Shown: positions 1-6,544, counted from the stretch's first letter. The stretch: 10,845 bases of DNA from an uncultured Pseudomonadota bacterium (GCA_946478635.1 CAMLCX010000131.1:1-10845), one strand, 5' to 3'. The notes: a model not told the origin generated them from the letters alone. Numbers and translations are program-made.

Positions 1-938
1 TCCATGTAATCTTTTACGTTGGCTTGGGCTGCTTTCGGATTTTTTTCGGCCATATCTTGCAGAACTAGCTGATAGCCCTCTGCGGGTGGATAGGGCGCCT
101 CGGGCATGAACTTGGTGTGCCAATCCCATGCCTCTTCAAGAAACTTGCGATCATCCACGCGGGAATATTTTCTCATGATCTTAAATACGTCTTCCTTGTG
201 CGTCTTATAAAAATAGATCGCTTCGGTGTAGGCGCGCATGTAGCGGCGCACCAGGTCTGGATTCTCTCGAATCAATTTTGTCGAGGTGTAAACACCATTT
301 TGCGGAAACGGGATTTGCAGCGCGACCATGTCGACGACGGTGGGGTAGCCGAGTTTCTCTGCCTGAGCTTTTCCGGCTTCGGTCACCACGGTGAATTGCA
401 CGATGCCTTTTTGCAACGCCACCATGCGCTCGAGGGAGCCGCCGATGACTCTCAAGCTGACATCTTTCAGCGGATCGAGACCGATTTTTTTGAGCCCTAC
501 TTTGAGCGCGAACTCGGCCGTCGTGCCGGCGATATGATTGCCGCCGATCTTACCTTTTAGCTCCTCAGGCTTTTTGATGCTCGGGTGCGCGACGAGATAA
601 TAGGGTAACACATTGACGTTGCCGGCGATCGCGACGACATCGCCGCCGGCGAGCCGCGCGCTCGCGAGTCCGGGGCCGCCGCCTTCGCCGATGGGAATTT
701 CTCCCGCGAGAATTGACTGAATGCCGCGCACGCTGCCAGAGATGAAAATAACGGTGGCGTCGATGCCGTGTTTTTCGAATATACGGGCATCTTTGGCGAC
801 CTGTAGGACGGTGGACGAACCCGGTGTCGTCGAGATATATGCAGTATTGAGCTTGTCGGCGGCTGGCGCTTTCCCCGACGATAGGGAAACAAAGGCGATC
901 GCAACTAGGATGACTAGATAGTGTTGTTTTTGCTTCAT
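1..938 (-). CDS. NMT1/TauT-type ABC transporter solute-binding protein, C-terminus cut by the window edge
   Basis: Periplasmic binding protein of the NitT/TauT/thiamine-precursor (NMT1/SsuA) family, which captures a small molecule for an ABC importer. From the ATG at 938 there are 312 open codons and no stop before the window edge; family members are about 320-340 residues, so little is missing. A GGAGG Shine-Dalgarno lies 6 bases upstream of the ATG. Residues 1-26 form a signal peptide (basic start, hydrophobic core, Ala-Pro-Ala before Ala-Asp). The mature part has typical NMT1 marks: a short strand then a TTPGSSTVLQVAKD stretch (37-50), ARIFEKHGID (51-60), a Gly-rich IGEGGGPGLASARLAGGD segment (83-100), and ENPDLVRRYMRAYTEAI (225-241) near the C-terminus. 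The substrate cannot be read from sequence. No permease or ATPase partner is visible; they may lie beyond the left edge or be absent, since solitary copies are common in soil bacteria. Family certain, substrate unknown. Confidence 0.93.
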   Translation of the reverse strand, partial: MKQKQHYLVILVAIAFVSLSSGKAPAADKLNTAYISTTPGSSTVLQVAKDARIFEKHGIDATVIFISGSVRGIQSILAGEIPIGEGGGPGLASARLAGGDVVAIAGNVNVLPYYLVAHPSIKKPEELKGKIGGNHIAGTTAEFALKVGLKKIGLDPLKDVSLRVIGGSLERMVALQKGIVQFTVVTEAGKAQAEKLGYPTVVDMVALQIPFPQNGVYTSTKLIRENPDLVRRYMRAYTEAIYFYKTHKEDVFKIMRKYSRVDDRKFLEEAWDWHTKFMPEAPYPPAEGYQLVLQDMAEKNPKAAQANVKDYM

Positions 939-1030
939 CGATGACCTCCGCATAAATTCCAAAAGCCCGGGCAGTGGCGTTACTGTTACACAACTCGGAG
1001 GGTTTGCGCAAAGAGATACTCGATTAACAC

Positions 1031-1075
1031 GTTCAAATAGTTCAAGCAGTTCAAAACGTTCAAATCGTTTAAGAA
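1031..1075. repeat. Five tandem degenerate 9-base repeats (GTTCAAANN)
   Basis: Five consecutive units of exactly 9 bases: GTTCAAATA, GTTCAAGCA, GTTCAAAAC, GTTCAAATC and GTTTAAGAA. The GTT at the start and the AA at positions 5-6 are invariant, and the last two positions vary. A weaker sixth unit (GATTAACAC) may precede them at 1022-1030. The block is intergenic. It could be a short tandemly repeated element of the kind dispersed in bacterial genomes, or a phased array of sites for a DNA-binding protein. The sequence alone does not decide. Confidence 0.8.
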
Positions 1076-1115
1076 CGGGTCCCTACGCAGAGAGTTCCCT
1101 GGTGGATGGAGCGAG

Positions 1116-1137
1116 GCAAGCCACCCTTGCTGTTTTT
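1116..1137 (+). terminator. Weak intrinsic-terminator-like hairpin with T-run
   Basis: A GCAAG / CTTGC stem (1116-1120 with 1126-1130), a CCACC loop, and then TGTTTTT at 1131-1137. A G-T pair at the base could lengthen the stem to six. The stem is short for an intrinsic terminator. No plus-strand gene lies directly upstream, so it would end only read-through or a short RNA. Confidence 0.3.
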
Positions 1138-1153
1138 GGCTCAAACAGGCGCG

Positions 1154-1182
1154 TTGACTTACCGTTCGATTTCAATTTCAAT
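1154..1182 (+). promoter_or_regulatory. Sigma70-like promoter for the HAD gene
   Basis: TTGACT (1154-1159, five of six to the -35 consensus), a 17-base spacer, and TTCAAT (1177-1182, four of six to the -10 consensus). The predicted transcription start, about 1188-1190, falls right at the ATG at 1191, so the mRNA would be leaderless or nearly so. This fits the lack of any Shine-Dalgarno before that ATG. Confidence 0.45.
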
Positions 1183-1190
1183 CAAACAAT

Positions 1191-1838
1191 ATGAAACGGC
1201 GCGTGGATTTGATCATGTTTGACCTCGATGGAACGCTTGCAGATACGGGTCCCGATCTCGCCGATTCAGTTAATTTTACCCGGGCCCGTTTTGGTTTGGT
1301 GTCGCTGGCAGCACAGGAGGTCTACGCCAATGTCGGGCGCGGCGTCGAGCACATGATCCGATATTCCCTGCCGATAAATAGCGATGAGCATTTTTTGGAA
1401 GCGATGCGCGTCTTCGTTCAACATTATGAAGCGCATTTGCTTGACAAGACAGTTCTCTATCCAGGTGTTTGCGACGTGCTGGACGAGTTTCGCGGCAAGC
1501 TGCGGGTTGTGGTCAGCAACAAAATTCAACGCCTGACCGAAGCGGTCGTGCGAGGTCTCGGTGTAGCGGACCGATTCGATCTCATTTTGGGCGGAGATAG
1601 CGCGGCCGAGAAGAAGCCGCACCCGGCGCTTCTCAAGCTGGCGCTGGAGCGGTTTCACACGGCGTCGACAAGCGCCTTGATGGTGGGCGATGGCGATACC
1701 GACGTGGAAGCAGGAAAACGCGCGGGTGTCATGACCTGCGGCGTGACCGATGGGCTTGGGGATAAAAGTCGGCTGATCGCCGCCAAACCCGATGTGTTGA
1801 TCGATCATTTAAGCGAATTGCCGAACTATTTTCATTGA
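1191..1838 (+). CDS. HAD-superfamily hydrolase, phosphoglycolate phosphatase-like
   Basis: Cytoplasmic haloacid-dehalogenase-fold phosphatase of 215 residues, the usual size for Gph/PGP-like members. All four motifs are visible. Motif I is DLDGT (11-15), with nucleophile Asp11 and acid/base Asp13. Motif II is Ser109 in VVVSNK. Motif III is the lysine of the KKPHP stretch (141-145). Motif IV is GDGDTD (166-171), the metal-binding acidic pair. The alpha-helical cap lies between motifs I and II (about residues 20-90), as in subclass I enzymes. Phosphoglycolate is the likeliest substrate because PDLADSV and the KKPHP region resemble Gph, but related HADs act on other sugar or nucleotide phosphates. 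The ATG at 1191 has no Shine-Dalgarno and sits at the predicted transcription start. An internal ATG (Met9) would leave too short a first strand. The next gene follows after 27 bases and is probably co-transcribed. Confidence 0.9.
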   Translation: MKRRVDLIMFDLDGTLADTGPDLADSVNFTRARFGLVSLAAQEVYANVGRGVEHMIRYSLPINSDEHFLEAMRVFVQHYEAHLLDKTVLYPGVCDVLDEFRGKLRVVVSNKIQRLTEAVVRGLGVADRFDLILGGDSAAEKKPHPALLKLALERFHTASTSALMVGDGDTDVEAGKRAGVMTCGVTDGLGDKSRLIAAKPDVLIDHLSELPNYFH

Positions 1839-1865
1839 TGGGTTGAATGAAAAAGGAGTGATTTC

Positions 1866-2264
1866 ATGGCTGCACAAATTCCTGATGCATTCAAAGACAT
1901 TCTCAAAAAGCGCGGATACGCGCATCTGGCGACACTGATGCAGGACGGAAGTCCCCAGGTGACGCCCGTGTGGTACGATTTTGACGGAACGCATATCCGA
2001 ATAAATTCGGCCAAAGGCCGACTGAAGGACAAAAACATGCGGCGGGCCAAAAAGGTCGCCTTGTCCATCCAAGATCCGGACAATCCTTATCGCTATCTCG
2101 CGATTCGCGGCGATATCGTGGAAATCACGGAGAACGGCGCGGACGCGCATATCGATGCTCTGGCGAAAAAGTATCTCGACAAGGATCGCTATCCTTTGCG
2201 CGCGCCGGGAGAGGTGCGAGTGATATATAAAATTCGCCCCGGCAAAGTTTCGACGGTGGGTTAG
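1866..2264 (+). CDS. PPOX-class (F420- or flavin-dependent) split beta-barrel protein
   Basis: A 132-residue protein of the pyridoxamine 5'-phosphate oxidase-like split-barrel superfamily, in the subgroup usually annotated as PPOX-class F420-dependent oxidoreductase. Family marks are AHLATLMQDGSPQVTPVWYD (19-38), the first two barrel strands; a basic RINSAKGRLKDKNM stretch (45-58) where cofactor phosphate is expected; and VALSIQDPDNPYRYLAIRG (64-82). There is no signal peptide or membrane segment. The AAAAGGAG Shine-Dalgarno 7 bases before the ATG supports the start. The F420 assignment is by family only, since FMN or heme binders share the fold. The gene lies 27 bases after the HAD gene on the same strand, so the two probably share a transcript, though no common pathway is evident. 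It converges on the next gene. Confidence 0.88.
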   Translation: MAAQIPDAFKDILKKRGYAHLATLMQDGSPQVTPVWYDFDGTHIRINSAKGRLKDKNMRRAKKVALSIQDPDNPYRYLAIRGDIVEITENGADAHIDALAKKYLDKDRYPLRAPGEVRVIYKIRPGKVSTVG

Positions 2265-2329
2265 CTTGACGATCAGGCGTGACGCGAAATTCACACCAAA
2301 GCGGGCTTCTTCGAATGGCGTGATATCGA

Positions 2330-3280
2330 TCAGAGAGTTTGCGCCAGGTTGCCGTTCTTGAGCCGCTCATAGGCTCGCAAACCGATCGCTACGTCCATGA
2401 TGCCGGTGCCCTGAAGCTTGAACAGCGTGATCTGATTCTCACTCGTTCGCCCGGACACTTCGCCAAGCAAAAGCCGGGAAATTTCATGCACGCGATCCCA
2501 GTCGATGACTTTGTCGCGCACGGCGCGGAAGACGTCGCTTTCATTGACGCAAACGGTTTCTTTCGAAGTGACGAATATCAGGTCGGCACGACGCATTGTC
2601 GTGTCGTCTAATTCCTGCCGGGTCCGTGTCTTGTCGCCGTTGGCAATCGAAGTGACGTGGGCTCCCGCCCGGAGCCAGTCGCCGTCGAAAATCGGCGTCC
2701 TGGCGTTGGTTGCCGTAATGACAATATCGGCATCCGTCAAGGCGTCTTGAGCTTCGGCTATCGGGCTTACCGGTATTTCCAATTCTTGACTCATCTTTTC
2801 GGCGAAAGCCTCGCGATGCGCCGGTGTCGGGCTATGGACCTTGACCTGTGTCAAGTGTCTTACGGCCGCCACGGCTTTGAGTTGAGTTTCGGCATGCACG
2901 GCGCTGCCGATCACGGCGACGGTACTGGCGTTCGCTCTCGCCAGATATTTGGCGCCGATGCCACCGGCGGCGCCGGTTCGATACTCGTTAATCGAACAGT
3001 CCTGAAAAAAGATAAGTGGTTCGCCGGTTTCGTTGCTGTACAGAACTACGGTCTCATGGTGAATACGGCGGTCCAGATCGGTCTGGATGTAGGCGCCCAT
3101 GACGCCGCGCACGGAACCGGGAAGCACGCCGAATATCATCCGATTGGGGTGATGAATGCGTCGCCGCGGCAACTCAAAGCCGCGTCCCTGGGCGACTTCT
3201 TTAAGCGTGTCTTCGATGGTCTCGATCATTTCATTCATCGAGAGGATTTGATTAATCGGTGTGTCTTTCAGGAAGAGCAT
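2330..3280 (-). CDS. Ornithine cyclodeaminase/mu-crystallin family NAD(P)-dependent enzyme, atypical motifs
   Basis: Member of the OCD/mu-crystallin superfamily (ornithine cyclodeaminase, alanine dehydrogenase of archaeal type, ketimine reductases), 316 residues, normal length. Conserved marks are EYRTGAAGGIGAKYLAR (99-115), with the substrate-contacting Arg101; a Rossmann segment VAVIG beginning the dinucleotide fold (121-125); TSIANGDKTRTRQELD (210-225), where Asp216 aligns with the catalytic Asp of ornithine cyclodeaminase; and GRTSENQITLF (277-287). Two positions are odd. The nucleotide motif, usually G-x-G-x-Q-A/G, reads G-S-A-V-H-A (125-130). The lysine normally following the G-V-x-G turn appears to be tyrosine (Tyr64). 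A true ornithine cyclodeaminase is therefore unlikely; imine reductase or amino acid dehydrogenase activity is possible. The ATG at 3280 fits the family N-terminus; a TTG at 3289 would add three residues. Neither has a good Shine-Dalgarno. It lies 134 bases downstream of the amino acid transporter operon on the same strand. Confidence 0.88.
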   Translation of the reverse strand: MLFLKDTPINQILSMNEMIETIEDTLKEVAQGRGFELPRRRIHHPNRMIFGVLPGSVRGVMGAYIQTDLDRRIHHETVVLYSNETGEPLIFFQDCSINEYRTGAAGGIGAKYLARANASTVAVIGSAVHAETQLKAVAAVRHLTQVKVHSPTPAHREAFAEKMSQELEIPVSPIAEAQDALTDADIVITATNARTPIFDGDWLRAGAHVTSIANGDKTRTRQELDDTTMRRADLIFVTSKETVCVNESDVFRAVRDKVIDWDRVHEISRLLLGEVSGRTSENQITLFKLQGTGIMDVAIGLRAYERLKNGNLAQTL

Positions 3281-3340
3281 TCTGTTCAACTGTAGCGGCG
3301 GAGCGGTGATGACGGTTGGTGATTCTCGCAGAGTGCTTTG

Positions 3341-3369
3341 GGTATAACGAGCCTAGTCAAACCCGTCAA
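3341..3369 (-). promoter_or_regulatory. Sigma70-like promoter for the cyclodeaminase-family gene
   Basis: On the minus strand, TTGACG (3364-3369, five of six), a 17-base spacer, then TATACC (3341-3346, four of six). The predicted start, near 3334, leaves a leader of roughly 50 bases. This suggests the enzyme gene can be transcribed separately from the transporter operon upstream. Confidence 0.45.
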
Positions 3370-3404
3370 CCGCAGGAATCCGTCGTCAAAACGGTTTATG
3401 GCGA

Positions 3405-3417
3405 TGAAAGTCTTTCA
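3405..3417. repeat. 13-base palindrome over the end of the last permease gene
   Basis: TGAAAG-T-CTTTCA, two 6-base arms around a single base, with the permease stop codon inside it. As RNA only about five pairs with a 3-base loop could form and no T-run follows, so it is a poor terminator. It may be a protein-binding dyad or chance. Confidence 0.35.
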
Positions 3418-4095
3418 CGTTGCATTTGGATCCGTTGTTCTCTCCCATCTTTGGGCGTACCTCGACATCGCATAGCTGCACAGCCAGTAGACGACGGCGA
3501 TAAAAAGGTAGAGCTCGAAGGGCCGGATCTCGCGGTTGTTGACGATCTGCGCCGCTTTGGTCAGATCGACGTAGCCGATGATCGACGCCAGTGAGGTGTC
3601 TTTGAGCAGGACGATAAATTGGGTGACCAAGGCCGGAATCATATTGCGCAGCGCTTGCGGCAGGATCACGTGGCGCATCATCGGCGCGCGCGCGAGCCCC
3701 GTCGCTGTGGCCGCTTCGACCTGGCCCCGGGGCACGGATTGAATTCCCGCGCGCACGATTTCCGCGAAATAGGCGGCCTCGAAAACTACGAAAGCGGTGA
3801 GCGCAACGGCGTATTCAGGCAACGATCGGCCGAGCAGCGCGGGAACGATGAACCAAAACCAAAAGATGACCATGACCAGCGGCACGCCGCGAAAAAACTC
3901 CACATAAATTGTGGATGGCAGTCTTACCCACGGTGTCCGCGACAAACGCGCGAGCCCGACAAGCGTTCCAAGGAGAAATCCAAGCACGATTGCCGGCAGC
4001 GCCAGGCGCAGTGTGCCGCCGGCAAAGGATCCGAAGCCGATGAAACCTTGCAGGATGAGAAAGGAAAAATTATCGGCGACGACTCGGAAATCCAT
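3415..4095 (-). CDS. gltK: Polar amino acid ABC transporter permease, GltK-like
   Basis: Inner-membrane subunit of a HisM/GltK-type (type I) amino acid importer, 226 residues, close to the 224 of E. coli GltK. Hydrophobic segments fall at about residues 10-45 (one or two helices), 70-90, 95-115 and 192-210. YVEFFRGVPLVMVIFWFWFIVP (64-85) and EAAYFAEIVRAGIQSVPRGQVEAA (105-128) match GltK closely. The cytoplasmic EAA loop that docks the ATPase is EAATATGLARAPMMRHVILPQALR (126-149), followed by VTQFIVLLKDTSLASIIG. The start ATG lies one base after the stop of the preceding permease (TAG-T-ATG), implying translational coupling. It should pair with that permease as a heterodimer. Substrate, by similarity, is glutamate, aspartate or a related polar amino acid; permease sequence alone cannot fix this. 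Confidence 0.92.
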   Translation of the reverse strand: MDFRVVADNFSFLILQGFIGFGSFAGGTLRLALPAIVLGFLLGTLVGLARLSRTPWVRLPSTIYVEFFRGVPLVMVIFWFWFIVPALLGRSLPEYAVALTAFVVFEAAYFAEIVRAGIQSVPRGQVEAATATGLARAPMMRHVILPQALRNMIPALVTQFIVLLKDTSLASIIGYVDLTKAAQIVNNREIRPFELYLFIAVVYWLCSYAMSRYAQRWERTTDPNAT

Positions 4096-4096
4096 A

Positions 4097-4822
4097 CTAG
4101 AACTCGCTGGATTGTCCGCGGGCGATCATGCCGGGAATGGCCACGCGTCGCTCCACCCACGACATGATTGTGGCGATCGCCAGACAAAGCGCCAGATAGA
4201 TGATCGTTCCGGCGGCAAGGGCTTCGAAGGCTTTCGCCGTATAAGTTTCGATCTGGCGGGTTTGAAAGGTCAATTCGGCTACGCCGATGGTCAATGCGAC
4301 CGAGGAGTTTTTAAGAAGGTTGAGCGTTTCGTTGGTCGCGGGCGGAACGATCAGGCGCAATGCGATGGGCACGATGATCAGGCGATATGCTTGCAGCACC
4401 GTGAGCCCCGTTGAGACGGCGGCTTCGAGCTGGGTTTTCGGAATAGAGAGAATGCCGGCGCGAATCACCTCGGAAAAACGCGCGCCGTGGTAAACGCCCA
4501 ACGCGCACACCGCGGCCCAGAATTCCGCGCCATGGTCCAACAGCCATTCTCGCATCGCTTCGGGCAGCAGCGGCGGCATACCGAAATACCAAAAAAACAT
4601 CCAAACAAGCAGGGGGACGTTGCGGAAGAATTCGACGTAGCAGGCGGCGAGCCAGCGCAAAACCGCGATCGGAACAGTGCGAAATGCGCCGGAAATGATT
4701 CCCAAAGCAACGGCGGCGAGCCAACCAAGAGCGGAGATCTGGAGCGTTACAAGAATGCCCTGGAGCAGCCATGCGCCGGTCTGCCCGCTCCACAGCACGG
4801 TCCAGGAGAATTGGTAAGTCAT
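4097..4822 (-). CDS. gltJ: Polar amino acid ABC transporter permease, GltJ-like
   Basis: Inner-membrane permease of the HisQ/GltJ type, 241 residues (E. coli GltJ has 246). The N-terminal helix region starts at about residue 15 (LLQGILVTLQISALGWLAAVALGI). YVEFFRNVPLLVWMFFWYFGMP (62-83) is a hallmark of the family, followed by GARFSEVIRAGILSIPKTQLEAA. The EAA-type ATPase-docking loop is about 133-156 (EAAVSTGLTVLQAYRLIIVP and following), with the GltJ-like NLLKNSSVALTIGVAELTFQ after it. The C-terminus has a long final helix followed by VERRVAIPG, as in GltJ. It forms the translocation pore with the next gene product, whose start is one base beyond this stop. The start ATG at 4822 is preceded by a weak ribosome site and by the 99-base gap that carries the composite hairpin. 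Confidence 0.92.
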   Translation of the reverse strand: MTYQFSWTVLWSGQTGAWLLQGILVTLQISALGWLAAVALGIISGAFRTVPIAVLRWLAACYVEFFRNVPLLVWMFFWYFGMPPLLPEAMREWLLDHGAEFWAAVCALGVYHGARFSEVIRAGILSIPKTQLEAAVSTGLTVLQAYRLIIVPIALRLIVPPATNETLNLLKNSSVALTIGVAELTFQTRQIETYTAKAFEALAAGTIIYLALCLAIATIMSWVERRVAIPGMIARGQSSEF

Positions 4823-4832
4823 GTTGCCAAGA

Positions 4833-4917
4833 AGGCGTGAGTCGTGAGGCGAAAGGCGAGAGTGGAAAAAGGCTGGATGTCTTCGTGCTCTCGCCGCGAG
4901 CCTATTGCCTCACGCCT
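4833..4917. repeat. Composite inverted repeat built from 7-base units, inside the glt operon
   Basis: The gap between the binding-protein and permease genes is mostly one imperfect hairpin. Outer arms AGGCGTGAG (4833-4841) and CTCACGCCT (4909-4917) pair perfectly. Inner arms GGCGAGAG (4855-4862) and CTCTCGCC (4888-4895) pair perfectly, and AGGC (4847-4850) pairs with GCCT (4900-4903) in register. The loop is 25 bases. The left arm reads as four tandem heptamers (GGCGTGA, GTCGTGA, GGCGAAA, GGCGAGA) and the right arm as four in the opposite sense. There is no T-run. Hairpins at this operon position can protect binding-protein mRNA and lower permease expression; that role is inferred. Confidence 0.75.
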
Positions 4918-4921
4918 CTTC

Positions 4922-5779
4922 TTACTTCGGAACGACTTGCATTTGTAGGAAGCGCTTGGTCTCGGCTGACATAGGGTATGGCACTTCGCCTTTGGGACCG
5001 AACCATTTTTCATAGATCTCAAAATAACGGCCAGTGGAAATGGCATCCATCAAGCCGACGTTGACCGCCTGGCGAAAGTCGGAGTCATTTTTCCTCATCG
5101 CCATGCCGTAAGGCTCGTAGGAGAAAAAATCTCCTACGACCGCCCAGTCGTCCGGCTTGGGCGCTTTTGCGCGCAATCCCGCGAGTTGAATGCCGTCGTT
5201 CGTATAGGCTTGCACCTGCCCTTGAGCCAGAGCTTGGAAGGCGGCCGGTTGGTCGGGGAATTCCAACAGCTTTGCGGTGGGTACGCGCTCGCGGACGATT
5301 TTGGCGTTGGTCGAGCCTTGTTGTGCCGCAACTCGCCGGTTGGCGATCGTCTGAATGCCTTTAATCGGGCTGCCTTTTTTGACCAGGAACTGCGCCCCGG
5401 TGACAAAAAATGTCAGGCTAAAATCGACACTGTCGCGGCGCGCTTGCGTATCGGTCATGGTTTCCGCGATCAAATCTACGGAATTGGCGGTCAGCAGCGG
5501 AATGCGCGTCTGCGGCGTCGATTCTTTTTTCTCGAGCTTTATTTGCTTGTTTAATTTCTTGCTGAGCGCGGGTAGCACGGCCTTCTCGACCAACTCGATC
5601 GAGAACCCCACCCAGTCATTATTCTGGTTGATGTAGGCGAACGGCGGAGAACCGCGGCGCGTGCCGATGGTCAGTATTCCGCTCTTGTCGATTTTTTCGA
5701 GCGTGGTTTCCGCCTGGCTCGAACCCCGGGCTGCGATACACAATAAACTGATGAGCCAAAAGAAAAAAAACCGTTTCAT
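4922..5779 (-). CDS. gltI: Glutamate/aspartate-type periplasmic binding protein, GltI-like
   Basis: Periplasmic ligand-binding subunit of the transporter, 285 residues, in solute-binding family 3. The signal peptide is residues 1-23 (basic start, Phe-rich core, Ser-Gln-Ala before Glu). The first lobe begins LEKIDKSGILTIGTRRGSPPFAY (27-49) and continues with VGFSIELVEKAV. TRIPLLTANSVDLIAETMT (91-109) aligns with the GltI segment whose arginine (here Arg92) binds the ligand carboxylate. The AKAPKPDDWAVVGDFFSYEPYGMAMRK stretch (204-230) is strikingly GltI-like, and Asp195 sits where the amino-group ligand is expected. A GAGGAG Shine-Dalgarno six bases before the ATG fixes the start. The start lies 10 bases after the ATPase stop. 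E. coli has the order gltIJKL; here the ATPase is first. Glutamate/aspartate is the best guess; glutamine or a related acid is possible. Confidence 0.92.
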   Translation of the reverse strand: MKRFFFFWLISLLCIAARGSSQAETTLEKIDKSGILTIGTRRGSPPFAYINQNNDWVGFSIELVEKAVLPALSKKLNKQIKLEKKESTPQTRIPLLTANSVDLIAETMTDTQARRDSVDFSLTFFVTGAQFLVKKGSPIKGIQTIANRRVAAQQGSTNAKIVRERVPTAKLLEFPDQPAAFQALAQGQVQAYTNDGIQLAGLRAKAPKPDDWAVVGDFFSYEPYGMAMRKNDSDFRQAVNVGLMDAISTGRYFEIYEKWFGPKGEVPYPMSAETKRFLQMQVVPK

Positions 5780-5789
5780 CGCGTACTCC

Positions 5790-6518
5790 TCAGTGGGACA
5801 GTATTTTGCTCAAGAATTGTCGGGCACGAGGCGATTCGGCCGCGGCAAAGAATTTTTCCGGTTCGTTGGCTTCGATAATTTCGCCTTGGTCCATGAAGAC
5901 GACGCGGTGGGCTACCCGCCTGGCAAAGCCCATCTCGTGGGTGACCACCACCATCGTCATGCCCTCTCGCGCGAGATCGGTCATCACTTCCAAAACTTCA
6001 TTGATCATCTCCGGGTCGAGCGCCGACGTGGGTTCGTCGAATAGCATGATTTTCGGTTTCATCGCCAGCGCGCGCGCGATGGCTACGCGCTGCTGCTGGC
6101 CGCCGGAAAGATTGGCGGGGAAGACGTCGGCTTTGTCGGGAATGCCGACGCGATTCAAGAGTTCAGTGGCGATCTTGTCGGCTTCTGCGCGGGATAGTCT
6201 TTTCACTTTCGTCGGCGCGAGCGTAATATTTTCCAACACGGTCATGTGCGGGTACAGGTTGAACGATTGAAAAACCATGCCGACTTCGGCGCGCAAGCTG
6301 GTTGTGTCGAGGCGCGGATCGCACACCGAGCGGCCATCGACGATGATATCGCCGGATTGGACGGTTTCAAGCCGATTGATGCAGCGGATCAGCGTGCTCT
6401 TGCCGCTGCCGCTCGGCCCGCAGACCACAACGACGTTTCCCGCCGCGATGCTCAAATCAATGTCTTTGAGGACATGAAGCGAGCCAAACCATTTATTGAC
6501 CTTGCGAAATTCGATCAC
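5790..6518 (-). CDS. gltL: Amino acid ABC transporter ATP-binding protein, GltL/GlnQ-like
   Basis: Cytoplasmic ATPase that powers the GltIJK-like importer. From the GTG at 6518 it is 242 residues, matching the 240-241 of GlnQ and GltL. Visible motifs are Walker [10 protein letters not shown] (34-42), Q-loop Gln84, signature LSGGQQQR (137-144), Walker B IMLFDEP (157-163), the D-loop SALD just after it, and switch His194. The reading frame stays open upstream to 6701, but those residues do not resemble the family and [12 protein letters not shown] is the standard N-terminus, so GTG at 6518 is chosen even though its Shine-Dalgarno is poor. It is the first gene of the operon, followed by the binding protein after 10 bases. 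The 206-base divergent gap to sixA holds a -10-like element and a dyad. Confidence 0.93.
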   Translation of the reverse strand: MIEFRKVNKWFGSLHVLKDIDLSIAAGNVVVVCGPSGSGKSTLIRCINRLETVQSGDIIVDGRSVCDPRLDTTSLRAEVGMVFQSFNLYPHMTVLENITLAPTKVKRLSRAEADKIATELLNRVGIPDKADVFPANLSGGQQQRVAIARALAMKPKIMLFDEPTSALDPEMINEVLEVMTDLAREGMTMVVVTHEMGFARRVAHRVVFMDQGEIIEANEPEKFFAAAESPRARQFLSKILSH

Positions 6519-6544
6519 GGCTGCCGAAGGCGCGTCGCAGAGAA

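Larger units (their letters stand above)
939..1190. other. Divergent intergenic region with tandem repeat, hairpin and promoter
   Basis: This 252-base region lies between two divergently transcribed genes. It holds, left to right, the Shine-Dalgarno of the left gene, five tandem 9-base units, a small hairpin followed by a T-run, and a sigma70-like promoter next to the start of the HAD gene. I saw no convincing promoter for the leftward gene. Confidence 0.6.

Noticed and set aside
565..1011. Minus-strand open frame of 148 codons overlapping the left binding-protein gene
   Set aside because: It lies in another frame of the real gene, is extremely Arg-rich in its second half, and has no family resemblance. 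The real frame starts at 938 with a Shine-Dalgarno and signal peptide.
2265..2329. Bidirectional terminator between the converging PPOX and cyclodeaminase-family genes
   Set aside because: Only short, poorly placed complementarities and no T-run on either strand.
2657..3295. Plus-strand open frame of 212 codons opposite the cyclodeaminase-family gene
   Set aside because: It is antisense to a conserved full-length enzyme and its peptide has no recognisable domain.
3619..4167. Plus-strand open frame of 182 codons opposite the permease genes
   Set aside because: It is rich in Arg, His and Asp as expected from the complement of hydrophobic membrane codons, and both permeases are clearly real.
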